Part shown: positions 22,000 through 33,405 of the stretch, piece after piece
Numbering within the stretch: position 1 is the first letter of the stretch
Layout: the number at the start of each line of letters is the position of its first letter
NCBI GenBank assembly: GCA_013180625.2
Contig: SNVD02012234.1
Location: 186,001-250,000 of the forward strand
Reading direction: 5' to 3'
Length of the DNA stretch: 64,000 nt
Source: Boswellia sacra
Taxonomy: Eukaryota > Streptophyta > Magnoliopsida > Sapindales > Burseraceae
Notes under the pieces: generated by a model
Databases searched by the model: none
What the model was told of the DNA's origin: nothing
Seen by the model: only the letters and a program-made list of their open reading frames with translations
Position numbers and translations under genes: made by a program

Positions 22000-24093
22000 C
22001 AACATCAAGTCAAGAGGAGCCACCGTCAATGCAATTTGAGTGAGAACGTAAGGCTGTGTTCTTTTACGTTTTCATTCCAACATTTTCTGTTTTCAATCTA
22101 ATAGAATTCGGGGGATACTTGTGCTTTTATGTTTCCAAATTCCATTTTCATAAAACTCATATATTTTCGTTTTTACCCCTGATATTGTCCCCAAATATTT
22201 AAACAGTGTCCCTAAATTACCCAAATTATGGATCGTTTTTTAGTTTCCTCTCCGCCTCTCCTCTCGCCTCCTCATCTCTCCTCTCCTTCTCCACCGGTGC
22301 TCACCTTACAAGCCTTGCAGCTCCTCTCCATCTTCCTCGCCACCATCGCCAGCCTCGTCATCATCCCCTTCCCCATCGGCGCCTGGGTCTTTCTCGGCCT
22401 CACCACTTCCATTGTCACCAGAACGGTCACGTTTTCCACTGCCTTCAACGCCTTTTCCACGTCCATTGTCAACAAACCCGAAGCCTAGTAGTCTCCGACA
22501 CATTGCTTTCCAAGTACTCCGACCTGCTCAACTCAAACCCGCGGCGATTGGTGTGAGGTAACGTTGGTGTGGTTGCTGGTTTTTTGGGTAATTTTATGGC
22601 TGTGTGGAGGTCAGATTGGTGTGTTTGTTAGTGGTAATGGATGCTGCTTGCTAGATATTGGACAGGTTGTTGCTTGCTATATTGATTTGTTTTTTTTTTT
22701 TTTGTAAAAAAATGAAGTTGATGGCTGAATTGAGGTGGATTTTGGGTTTCTTTTGAAATTAATTGGTGGAATGATAGTGTTGTGCCACTGGTTGCGATTA
22801 ATTTAGTATGCAATGTTTGTGAATGGTTTGGACAGGTTGCGATTAATTTAATTGGCGTGTTTGTGAAAATTAATTGGACGGGCTTCTTTTGTAATGGATT
22901 AGCATAAAAATTTGGATTGATTTTGTGAATATTGAGCATGAATCTTTCACGTCTAAGCCTCTTGGGTTTTTGTCCATATTATACCAGCTAAAATTTTTTA
23001 ATTTTTTAATTAACTTAATATCAGTATCAAATCCTTGCATCTTCTGTTAACTTGCCAAGTCAAAATGTTCAAAATACTAGTTTATTTGAGGTTCTTGTTA
23101 TCAATTAATTATCAAAATTTGAGGTTCTTGTTATCAATTAATTATCAAAATTACTAGCACCTAAGCTTTCAAAGTATGTTCTGTTGTTGCTGCTATAATT
23201 AAATTGCACTTGGCCTTCTATCAGCCAGTCACTCTCCCTAAACCCAAAGTGCCAACATATATAACGGGCACTGGGTAATTTACATCTTTTCATAAAGTTA
23301 TTGGGAGCATGGTGGAGATGATGAATGATAATTATAGCTGAGTGCCTGCCGCAACCTAATACTTAGGCTTTGTGTAGAGTAGCTAGTCACTTGCTTAAGC
23401 TTAGCTTGTACTTTGTTGCATCTCTAGTGATTTCCCATTTCCTGTAGCAATATGTTGGGTATGCTAGATAAGGTAATTGCGTTGCATTCCACGTTTTCCT
23501 TTTCTATGTCTGGTCTTTCTCCATTCAAGGCCTAGTTTGGCGGGCCACTTCTCCCTCTAACATGGGGTAGTGTTTTAGAGGAATGGAACCAAGCTAAAGG
23601 CTACCATAGAACAAGGCCCAAGATGGGCATCCGCATGGGAATTGCTTTTGCTTATTAATTGTAACATGTAACAAGTCATCGTCATTGATTTCTTTACTGT
23701 CAATCACATTCTCATCTTAAAATTTCTAAGTACAATTGGAGTATGACTTTTCTTTTAATGGTGGCGGGTTGCGACTTGGAAACAAAAACCTAGGAAAATT
23801 CAGATTGATTTTGTGAATATTGAGATAACGATAAAAAGGAATAATATATAATTTCGAATTTAATGAAACATAGTTAAATGGATTAGCATAAAAATTATTT
23901 AACTCTCTAAATATAAAATTTGCAGGTACAATTTTCAACTGTTGTTCCAATCGGTGAGCGCAACTGTGATTAATTATAAACAGGTACCTATAACTCAATT
24001 ACAAGTACAAGTTATTTAATACTTTATTGAGATATGTCAATGCTTATGTGTCATTAATTTTCTCTTTTCTTTTGTTGTATTAGTTGTAACGGT

Positions 24094-25067
24094 ATGACGT
24101 CAAATACCAATGAACATGATGACAAAACTGAATGGAATAGTAGGAGAGAATATATTTTTATTCATTTGTGTCATGAGCATGTTTTAAAAGGTGAATTACA
24201 AACTTCAACATTTTCAAAGAAGGTATGGAATACCATTTCAGACGAATTATACAACGAAATCCAATATCGTTATTTTATGGCTCAACTTAAGTCTAAGTTC
24301 AATCGATTTACAAAAAAAACATCGTGAATTCTCTGATTTAATTGCTTCCACTGGCTTCGGATGGAATCCCGATACTAATACAGTGACAGCATCTGAGGAT
24401 GTTTGGGAGGAGTACCTTAAGGTAAATCTTTGAATTAGAGTTACTCATTTTTATATGTATTTACTCAAAACACTAATAACTTATGTTACCTGCAGAAAGT
24501 TCCATCTGCAAAACAATTTAAACGGAGGGGGTTAGACCACTATGACATGTTGGGAGTTATATTTAATAGTTCTACTGCAACTGGTGTTTGAAGGTTTTCT
24601 TCAAGACAAATGCCCCCAACTTCAGATGAGGATCGAGAAGTGGAGGACAATTTTATGAACTTTGGAGTCCATGTTGATGTTCATGATGTAGAAAATGAGG
24701 AGGAGGATGACCCAGTTGTAGTGTCCATTGCCCAGAGTGGTAGGAGGAAAATGGCACGTAGGGCACCTAATAGGAACCTTGATCGTTGTTCAACCCAAAA
24801 CAATGACCAGATGGACAACTTCCTCAAGATAGCCAGTGAGCTTATGAGTCAGAAACTAAGTCAAGGAAGTAGGAGTGGCCATTCAGGGGTAGCACCACCT
24901 CAAAAGAATCAAATTCAAGAGTGCATTGACATTTGTGAGAATTTAGTGGTATTGAGAAAGATGTCTTCGTAAAGTTCTTAAACACTATAGCTGAAAAACC
25001 TGATTGGAAGACTATTTTTCTAGGTCTCTCGGATGAGAGAAGGAGGGAGTGGTTATCAACCTTGTAG
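24094..25067 (+). pseudogene. Harbinger ORF1, Myb/SANT-like DNA-binding protein, frameshifted
   Basis: Conceptual translation starts MTSNTNEHDDKTEWNSRREY and continues with the Myb/SANT-like module of plant Harbinger ORF1 (QLKSKFNRFTKK, then HREFSDLIASTGFGWNPDTN, DVWEEYLK). An intron-like gap spans about 24421-24495, followed by KVPSAKQFKRRGLDHYDMLG and an acidic stretch. The frame breaks in an A8 tract near 24310. A stop follows STATGV near 24590, and a further shift near 24945 is needed to reach the family tail VKFLNTIAEKPDWKTIF with its TAG at 25065-25067. ORF1 proteins bind element ends and recruit the transposase; this copy cannot. Confidence 0.8.
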
Positions 25068-25506
25068 GTGATGTGTACGATGGTTTCCTTTCCAATAGTT
25101 TAGGTGTTTGTTCAGTTGCTTTTTGGTTTGTAACACTTATCTGGATGCCTTCTTGAGACACAAACTTTATTGTTACTGTTGCATTATGTCTGTCTTTGTT
25201 TGTCAGCTTTTATGGATATTTTAATGTCATTATGTAATGATGTTACTATAAGTTATTGTTTGACTATTCCATAATGCTTTAGCTTTGAACTTTTATTATT
25301 AGGCATATCATAGCTATCATTTGATCTTATTATACTACTTTTAGTAATGGTGGATTACAGCAAATTAAATGTATGATAATTTTGGTAATGGTGGATTGTA
25401 GTAAATTTAATGTGTGATAATTTGTGAGTATATTATGGCACAATCACATGTATCAGACTACATTATGAGTATTTGTTACTGAGTATTTTTTAATAGTGTA
25501 TATACA

Positions 25507-26898
25507 ATGACGGATGATAACTCAAGCTGTGAATCTGAAAACTCTATAGACACAACAGATTGGTGTTTAATTGTAGTTGCAACACATGAATATCAACAGA
25601 TACAACGTCAACAACGAATTCAGCGCCTTCCACGGCAAGTTCCACAACGCGAAGTTCCATTACTAACAGGCCTGGAATGGATATTAATTGGATATGCTAA
25701 GAAGGAATGACAATAGAATGTTTGCTCACTTTAGAATGGATGCAAATATATTTAACAACTTATGTGATAGGCTAGTTGAAGATAATTTGATTGAGCAGGA
25801 TAAGCATGACCAAGTGAGCGTACTTGAGGTAGTTGCGATTTTCTTGTATATAGTATCACAAAGTGTTCGTTATCGCATTGCTGTCGAGCGATTTCATCGA
25901 TCAACTAATACTATAGGCCGACAATTTAAGCGAGTGCTTGATGCATTAATTCTATTAGCGACACTAATTGTGCAACCAAGAAATTTAGGTGCAACACCTC
26001 CAGAAGTACGACATAATCCCAAGTTTTACCCATATTTTCAGGTATAAAGTAATATATTTTCTAATTTTTTTATTAATATAACTATGCTAATGAAGTAGTT
26101 GATATAGGGATGCATTGGAGCACTTGATGGCACCCATATTGCAGCATCGGTACTGGCGCATGAGCAAATGACATACCGTAATCGGCATGTTGACGTTACC
26201 CAAAACATAATGTGTGCTTGCTCATTCGATATGTTATTTTACTTATGTGCTAACAGGATGGGAAGGCAGTGCAAATGATTCAAGGGTATTACAAGATGCA
26301 CTTTACAACGAGAATAGTGATTTTCCTATGCCAGACACAGGTATACATTACTTAGAAATAATTTATAAACTACTATAACATGTTTCCAATTTTGATGAAG
26401 CTATGCATGCGCATGCGACGCTAACCATAGTATGCAGGTTATTTTTATTTGGTTGATTCAGGCTATAGTAACATGGAAGGATTCATTGCTCCTTATCGAG
26501 GCCAACGGTATCATGCAAGTGAATTTAGAGGGGGAGGAAGACGGCCTACTGGACATGAAGAGTTATTTAATAAAAGACATGCATCATTGCGTAATGTAAT
26601 TGAAAGGTGTTTCGGAGTGTTGAAGAAAAGATTTCCAATTTTCAAGTCAATGCCTAATTTCAATCTCCAATCCCAACGTCTTATTCTTGTGGCATACTGT
26701 ACATTACATAATTTTATTCGACTTAACAGTAGGTCTGATCGATTGTTTAAGAGATACGAGGTGGATGACATTGAAGTTATAGAGGAGCAACATGGAGATA
26801 TGCCCACAGTTGAACTGAACATATCCATTGAACGAACAGAAGTATGGAGACGGTATAGGGACAACATAGCTTTAAAGATGTGGCAGGATTATATTTAA
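25507..26898 (+). pseudogene. Harbinger DDE transposase (HARBI1/DDE_Tnp_4), decayed
   Basis: Exon 1 spans 25507-26041 in two overlapping frames, with a break near 25690, and includes FAHFRMDANIFNNLCDRLVE and FLYIVSQSVRYRIAVERFHR. After an intron-like gap, 26108-26340 carries GCIGALDGTHIAAS (first catalytic Asp), YRNRHVDVTQNIMCACSF and, after a 1-nt shift, LTGWEGSANDSRVLQDALYN (second Asp). A further GT-AG intron leads to 26461, GYSNMEGFIAPYRGQRYH, then SLRNVIERCFGVLKKRFPIF (catalytic Glu) and a stop at 26896-26898. All three catalytic residues are still readable but not in one frame. The enzyme would cut at the inverted repeats and insert at TWA sites. Nearest relatives should be plant PIF/Pong transposases. 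Confidence 0.87.
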
Positions 26899-27036
26899 CA
26901 TAGGAGATAGATGTTTGTAATCATATATTTGTTTTTTATTGCACTGCATTCAGTTATATAAGGAAATAGTAATAAATGATACTATGTCATATTATATAGA
27001 TATACATATATAATTTTGAAGCCCTCGCATTATATA

Positions 27037-27063
27037 CGTATGTATGTATGTATGTATGTATGT
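27037..27063. repeat. (TATG)n microsatellite
   Basis: Six to seven tandem TATG units between the transposase stop and the small MITE. Confidence 0.9.
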
Positions 27064-27094
27064 AGACAAAGTATGCATTGGAAGATTGTTTGAA

Positions 27095-27209
27095 TTAGGG
27101 ATGGCAAAACAATCCGGCCGAGGTCGAGGCCTTGGAAAATCCGATCATGCGGGGACGAGGAATTACCCGAAAAACCGGGGTAATTGGCCGAGGTAATTGC
27201 CATCCCTAG
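27095..27209. mobile_element. Small hAT-type MITE, about 115 bp
   Basis: Ends are tagggatggcaaaacaa and, on the other strand, tagggatggcaattacc. The interior has GGCCGAGG and CCGGGG-type motifs. The flanks tgtttgaa and actttgaa match at 6 of 8 positions, a degraded 8-bp TSD. It inserted into the Harbinger element. Confidence 0.65.
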
Positions 27210-27324
27210 ACTTTGAATGTTTCTTATTTTTTTTAATCTTGCCTAAACACATTTATAGTAAGCACTATAAAGTGAAGTGAAAAAGAGAAGAAAATACTTA
27301 GGTGCACTACAAGAAAATGGGCCT

Positions 27325-27600
27325 TTTACCGCGGGCCGAAACCGCGGTAAAAGGCATTCTACGACGGGCCTACGGCGGTTTAAACCCGTCGTAAAAAATG
27401 ACGCCGTAAAAAATAATTTTACTTTTTACCGCGGTTTCGCTCTAGGCCCGCCGTAAAAATTCGTGGTGTGGTCGAAATTTTTTTACGGCGGGCCATAAGC
27501 CCGCGGTAAATAGCTTAACGGCGGGCCTTTTGGCCCATGGTAAAACATTTTTACTGCAGGCTTATGGCCCGCCGTAAAAAGTGAGCAAATAATTGTTAAG
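27325..27600. repeat. CACTA subterminal repeat array
   Basis: Multiple direct and inverted copies of taccgcgg, gacgggcc, cccgccgtaaaa and ttacggcggg. In this superfamily such arrays bind the TNPA-like protein. The GC-rich array contrasts sharply with its AT-rich surroundings and can form hairpins. Confidence 0.85.
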
Positions 27601-27860
27601 TTTTTACTGCAGGCTTTTGCTTACATTTGATTAGATCCCCACTTACAATGTCGTCCAAACTAAAGAACAGACATGAAAGAAAAGGGAATCTATAACGAAT
27701 CAATACTATCATACATCAAACCAAAACCGATTGAATTACAAGAATCGATGCCACTAAAGTTTGGAATATCATAGATCAAATAAACCGATTCAATTACAAG
27801 AAACTCAATACAACCTTTCAAATATTTTAAGGCTCGTACAACCTCATTCAGCCTGAGCCA

Positions 27861-28489
27861 TTAGGCTAAAGTTGCAGGTTTCAGTGTTTTCAGCCCAAAC
27901 AAATTCTCAAACAATTTAGGAGCCATCGGAGGAAGGTCCATCGGCTGGGGTGCCATGAAGTTAACGATCTTTTCATGAAAATTTTATCTACAGTCCATAA
28001 AAATAAAAAGAATAAAAACATTTGAAAAAAAAATTTTAGTAAAGTTATGCATACTCTTCGAACAAATCTTTTTTTTATATAAATAAATTAAAATGCTTAT
28101 AAGTAATCACATTATTGGTTTTATTTATTTTTAATGTTTAACCTTCCAATCACACCATAAACTAATCAGTTTAGATATGTTAATTTGCATAGAGTTTCTA
28201 TCTATGCTATAATTGACATAATAAGACGACCAAAAAAGGTATTATCACAGCAACTTACCTAATCTTACGACTCTTTGAGGCCCGCCGATCAACAATTTTT
28301 TACCTATTTAACCAGGAAAAAAAGAACTAATATTTCCATGAAGAGAATGAAATTATAAAATATAAAATGAGTCAAAAGTAGAAAAATCAGTAAGCAAACC
28401 TGATGTATCAAGTTATCCTTAACAATTGCAGGAGCACCAAAGCTATTCCCAACATTGATAAAAGTCGGTAGCCCACCAGTTGTCAAGCC
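27861..28489 (-). pseudogene. Exons of a second captured gene, unrecognised
   Basis: Exon 28400-28489 has a tatag acceptor and a cag|gtttgc donor. Its 30 codons include GLTTGGLPTFINVGNSFGAP and then AIVKDNLIHQ. Exon 27861-27968 has an acceptor after gaaaag and encodes IVNFMAPQPMDLPPMAPKLF, then ENLFGLKTLKPATLA and a TAA. Both are phase-consistent as read, and both look like real protein by composition and splice sites, but I cannot place them in a family. They do not match the C-terminal half of EXO1 as I know it, so they likely come from a different locus. They could also be 3' exons of a chimeric transcript starting in the EXO1 piece. Confidence 0.45.
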
Positions 28490-29186
28490 CTATAAACATT
28501 CAAACGGAGGGAAAGGCATTGTTAAAGTTGAAGGAAAATAAAAATGGACATACAAGCAATCAATAAAACCTTGTGATAAAGCTCTCTTGTAGTGTTTAGA
28601 GGGATTTTAGACATTCAAACAATAAAACAGTTTGGGGTTTAAATAATACAGTATGTTAACAAACCTTGTGATAAAGCTTACCACTGCCATTGCAATGTCA
28701 ATATACTACTTTGGGGTGTTCAGTTGTTCCTTGTGTACGTAAAACTTAATTCCATAAAAATCTGAACCATTGTGATAGTAACAAATGGATCTGCCACAAA
28801 ACATTAACAAACTTAGACTTAACAAAAAGAAGGAAACATCAGCAGCTCGTTATAAAAAATAAACTGTTTAATCTAGTTCGTTTACTCCAGCAAGTCATAA
28901 CCTTTGGAAGGCTGCAACAGAATCTTCAGCAAAATTCCCATATCTCTCTAGCAGTTAAAATTCCATCATTTTATGACTGATATCCGAAAATATTAGCAGT
29001 TAGAAGATGTATATTAGAACCAGGCCTGTCATCATCAAAATAGGCATTGTGGTAAGGAGTTGGTATTGGTTTTGCTTCTGGTTTAATGTGATGTGATAGG
29101 AAAAACTTAGTTGCAGTTCTCTTCAAAAACCTCTGACAATGCATTCACCATCATAACAAGGCAATGAGTTGTCACACTGAACTCAC

Positions 29187-30907
29187 CTATAAACAATTCC
29201 TTATCAAAATTTCGGAAGGATGGTGTACAGGTTACCGATTCAAAAACTTTCTCTAGCACTAGCTCTTCACCATTGCCATGTTGATCCATCTTAAATATAG
29301 TCTGTTGGAAACAAATGCAAATGAAACCAACTTCAAGCAGAAACAGAGAAATAAGTCATCAGGAGAGTAGCAAACCTCCATCTTGTACCATATCAAAGTT
29401 TGGTGGAAATACTCACAGCTTGGCAACCATATGCTATTTCATCACTGTCCTCAGTAATCACTGCAACAATTCCACCTTTTTCTACTTCAAGACTGGACAG
29501 GTACGCTAGTTGAGCATCAGCTTCATATGGGGCTACCACAAATTCAATGTTCTCTGATTTTAATATCTGTATAGCAAGCATAAAAAGTAATTGGGTAAAA
29601 AGTTTCTATTTTCAATAGCAGTTACACTTATTCAGGATTTACGTGGTAAGCATAAATGAAAAATACCTGAATCAGTTGATGAGCCATGCCTGGAGTGATG
29701 CTAATTGCTCTCTGCATGTAAGCAAATTGTAGACATGAAATTTCAAATGTGTGATCTTTTTGAAACATTATTATATAAGGTAAAACAAGCAGCTTCAAAC
29801 ACACACTAGAGCCCATGCAATGAAACAATCCTTTCTGGTATATCATGAAGAAAAACAGATTGGTAGAGATTAAGGCTCTTAAATAATTGTGTCAAAACGA
29901 GAGGCATTACCACCATTTTCAGTCAATAACACGGAACATTTAGAAGTCCTAACAAAGATTAGTATTCACTGAGAGTATTACTCTGTTACATATCTAGACC
30001 CCTCAACATTATAAAGCTTTTCGAGTAACAGAATCCAAGAATGAAACTGTAATGATCAGTTAAAATGGTAAGAACTGACAATATAATAATTGGAAAGACC
30101 AAAATGCAATATGTTAATGAAAAAGCTTTGGTTAGGCATAAATACCTGGAATAGCTCAGAGGCAGCATTAACGTTCCCTTCTTTAAGTTTTTCCATCGCC
30201 AATTCACGATTAGATTCTCTTCTCCTAATATAATCAACATAAACATCAAACTAACTCAAAATTTTCAAATCAGTAAACCATACAAATACACTAAAACATG
30301 TTTTCGACTAACATGCCTGTGCCTGTCCTGCTCTGTAGCAGCCTTGCAGGGAATATTTCCACCATCAAAAACAACCACCGGCATTATATTAAAGTGGCGA
30401 AGAAGATTAATTCGATGCATAAAATAGTTCAAGTACCGCGATTTCTTTTCACTATTCGAGTTTAAACAAAGTTCCATGCTGCATGAATAGGCTGCAAAAT
30501 TTTCCCATAACAAAAGCAAATCTCAACCACTATCCACACACTTCTAAATACCAAAAAAAAATAAATAAATAAAATAAAACTAAAACATTCATCTGAGATG
30601 ACCCTTAATTTGAAAAAAAGAGAAACAACTCTCTTGGTGTATCCCAACCGAAGCTCACTCGCATTAAATAAAATTATGCTAATTGAAGAACATTACCTCC
30701 TTTGTGGAGCCATGAATATGCATCAATCCCCACCTGCAAAAAAAACCAAGAAAAGATATAAATAAATAAATAAATCGAGCAAAATAGTAAATGAAACAAA
30801 GTAACAGAATAAAAGGGTTTGAAAAGTACCCGCTTGCCAGCATATTTGTTGATGTGAATAGGTTTAATGTAAGGTTTCATGAATCTGAGAAGATCTTTAA
30901 TGCCCAT
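29187..30907 (-). pseudogene. EXO1: Captured N-terminal part of exonuclease 1 (XPG/FEN1 nuclease family)
   Basis: Seven exons can be joined: 30830-30907, 30697-30733, 30317-30491, 30146-30224, 29667-29711, 29417-29566 and 29187-29301. They give 226 codons with no stop. Recognisable EXO1 segments are MGIKDLLRFMKPYIKPIHIN, VGIDAYSWLHKG (metal-binding Asp30), VVVFDGG (second Asp), [17 protein letters not shown] (Glu and Asp pair) and [12 protein letters not shown] (another Asp pair), ending KPSF-like TPSFRNFDKELFI. The family's next block, GCDFLPSVPG with the last catalytic Asp, the H2TH region and the regulatory C-terminus are all absent. All introns are GT-AG except the third, which needs a GC donor (AG|GCATGT). 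EXO1 is a nuclear 5'-3' exonuclease in mismatch repair and recombination; this truncated copy should lack normal activity. It lies between CACTA ends, so it is capture, not the host gene. Confidence 0.88.
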
Positions 30908-31832
30908 TTGGTTCTTCTCTTTACAATTTCTGGGGTTTTGTTGAATTATTAAAATTTTTTCTTATTGTACATTAGAAAGGAGAAGAATTTTAATAGTAAA
31001 ATACGAAGCAGAGAAAATGGCGGGCGGCCTTGGAGTCGAGGATGGCACAGGCGACAGGGTTGTGAAAGGTGAAGGAGTGAAGGAGGTTGTAATAGGAGGA
31101 GCTAGCCACATTGGAGAGGCGGCAAATTCATTAGTAGCCTGGAGAAGCAAATTGTGAGTGAGAGAAGGGTAAAGAGATGGCGTTTAGATGGAAAGAAAAT
31201 GAGGAAGGTAAGAGAAGTGAGTGAAAAAGAGGAGCGGCTGCTCCAATGTGAAATGGAAAAAAAAATAAGAAACCCTAAAAGTTTGTGGTATATTATGTGA
31301 GGCTTACTGCGGTTGTCATTGACCGCCGTAGAATTTGCCATTTACTTCGGTATTTAAAAACCGTCGTAGATTGTTGTAGTAAAAAGACTTTTTCCTTGTA
31401 GTGGTGAAAATATCGTAGGAAGCAAAAGTTGATCTTGTTTGTATAATTAAGCATTTGTTATTTATTAACAATATGTATAATGGGAGCATGCATTTAGTTT
31501 AAAATATTATTTGTTAATAATCTTTTTATAATATTCAATTTGTAAGAGCAAGTGTTTTGGATTCATTTTCAAACGCATTTTATATTTTTGTTTTCAAAAT
31601 TTGATTTCAATGATTCATTTCCAAACACATATCTTGTTTTTATTTTCAAAATTTCAATTCAAGAATTCATTTCCAAACACATATTCTTAAAACCATTTTC
31701 AAATTTGCATTTTACGAATTCATTTCCAAACGTATTTCCTTTACTTAAAATACATTCTCTAAATCATAGAAATTTATTTTTCAAATCATTTTGGAAACAA
31801 AAACACATAATTCAAAAAAGAACACAGTGTAA

Positions 31833-33370
31833 GATTGTTTGCGGGGCTTCTAGAGTTAGGGTAGGATTATAAGTACTATATATGTTGTAATATAATTCTA
31901 TACTAACATTTAAATACAACCAATTAAAAATTGCTACATACAATTTTTTTTAATTTAGAAAAAAATAGTGATGGCCCGGATAGCATTTGGGTTTTATGTT
32001 AGTTACCCGATCTCGGTTAGGTACATCAGTTTCACATAAACAACATCTGATTTCGGATGTGCGTTATCCCCAACCCAACCATACCCTTCTCAAGTTAAGG
32101 ATAAAGGCCTACTCCTGTACTCAAGGATGATTAAATTTTACAAATTAAAGGGAGCAACTTAAAAAAAAAAAAGGAGAAATTAAGTTTTGATGTTTTGCAA
32201 ATAAAGGGAAAGCCTTCCTAGTTTTAGTTGAAGAAACTAGTAATAGTTTTTATTTATTTAATGGTAATGATAAACATCCCCAAACTTATCCCAAAATCAT
32301 GAATCCCAAATAACATGGCTTAAATTAAAACTACCACATCACAACATATTACACATTATATCATCACATCATCTACTTAGCAAGCTTATATTAAATATAT
32401 ATTATTTGCGATACAAATTTTGAGATACAATTTGAGAAGAGTATCATTATTCTTTATTTAAAGTAACAAATTAATCATATATACAATTTTTCAAATTAAT
32501 ATTAAGGTGACTACTATATTATAAAATTTTAATCTTTTAATCAAAAAAGTAAACTTACTCATTTGTCCTTGTAGTTCTTGTTTTTATGAGAATATGTATC
32601 CAAGTATGACTTACACTTCATGAATTCTAGAGCAACTTTGCTAGAAAAAAAATTAATGAGAGAAAATTTATTAGTTTTGATGTTTTGTACAGTTTTTAAT
32701 TAAATAATAATATTTATTTAACAAATGAATGATATATATTTTTTAAAATTCATATTACGGTTAATATTTTATTTCAATATTTTAATCTTTTTATAAATAA
32801 ATTTAGTTTTCCTAATATATACTAAATTTCAAGATACACATTAAACAATCTATATATATATATATATATATAAAATTCTCTGTAATAACCCTTATATCAT
32901 TTTTAACTTTTGGTAGATTAATAGCTTAGGAACCAATCTTATCTTCTACTATTTTCACTCAAACACATACAAATCCAAAGGCTGGATTATTAGTTTCGAT
33001 TTATATATAGTAAATGGGTATATTACAGGCATTCTTTAACAGTTCGATGACTGTTTGAGCTCTAATTCATGCTAAGAGATTAACTCCAAAATCGATATGC
33101 GCATAAGATTTTTAAGAGATTAATAAATTAGTTCTCTTGAATCCTCATAAAAATTAATCCCGAAATTAATTTTCAAATCCAAATTCCACGTATCCTTATT
33201 ATTAATTGTACATCTCGCTCCCATTTTCCTCCTTCAAAAAGCAATTAAGCTTCAACCGGTTTTCGGATCATGTCATGCAAAGATTATAATATTGCAAGAT
33301 TAAAAAGTTCTAAGATTACAACGCATACTCATTTTTGGATGGTTGATTTTTATTAACCCTAAAATAAAAC

Positions 33371-33405
<35 letters not shown>

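Larger units (their letters stand above)
27305..31403. mobile_element. Non-autonomous Pack-CACTA (En/Spm) element, 4.1 kb
   Basis: The left end is cactacaagaaaatgggcct and the right end, read on the other strand, is cactacaaggaaaaagtctt. The flanking 3-bp TSD is GTG at 27302-27304 and 31404-31406, exactly as expected for CACTA transposons. Subterminal arrays of ACCGCGGT / GCCGCCGTAAA-like motifs are dense on the left (27325-27600) and sparser on the right (31305-31372). No TNP1 or TNP2 transposase is present. The cargo is on the minus strand: an EXO1-type nuclease fragment with introns (29187-30907) and exons of a second gene (27861-28489). Retained introns mean the capture was from genomic DNA, not cDNA. 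Confidence 0.92.
22052..31829 (+). mobile_element. PIF/Harbinger element, 9.8 kb including a nested CACTA
   Basis: The left end is ggctgtgttcttttacg and the right end, read on the other strand, is cactgtgttctttttt, sharing ctgtgttctttt. Both are flanked by TAA (22049-22051 and 31830-31832), the 3-bp TSD of this superfamily. Inside, on the plus strand, are the two genes expected of an autonomous element: a Myb/SANT-like ORF1 (24094-25067) and a DDE transposase (25507-26898). Both are broken. Without the CACTA insertion the element is about 5.7 kb. The first 2 kb (22052-24093) holds a pyrimidine-rich open frame (22228-22488) that I do not recognise. Confidence 0.85.

Noticed and set aside
22206..22556. 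Overlapping open frames on both strands near the left end of the Harbinger element, including an 86-codon hydrophobic peptide
   Set aside because: Pyrimidine-rich composition keeps several frames open at once; no domain or splice context, and no family I recognise.
31016..31159. Short plus-strand frame MAGGLGVEDGTG... inside the CACTA right arm
   Set aside because: Antisense to another open frame and too short to support without further evidence.
32000..32100. cccgatctcgg / tccccaacccaacc stretch as another hAT end
   Set aside because: No inverted partner end or TSD could be found.
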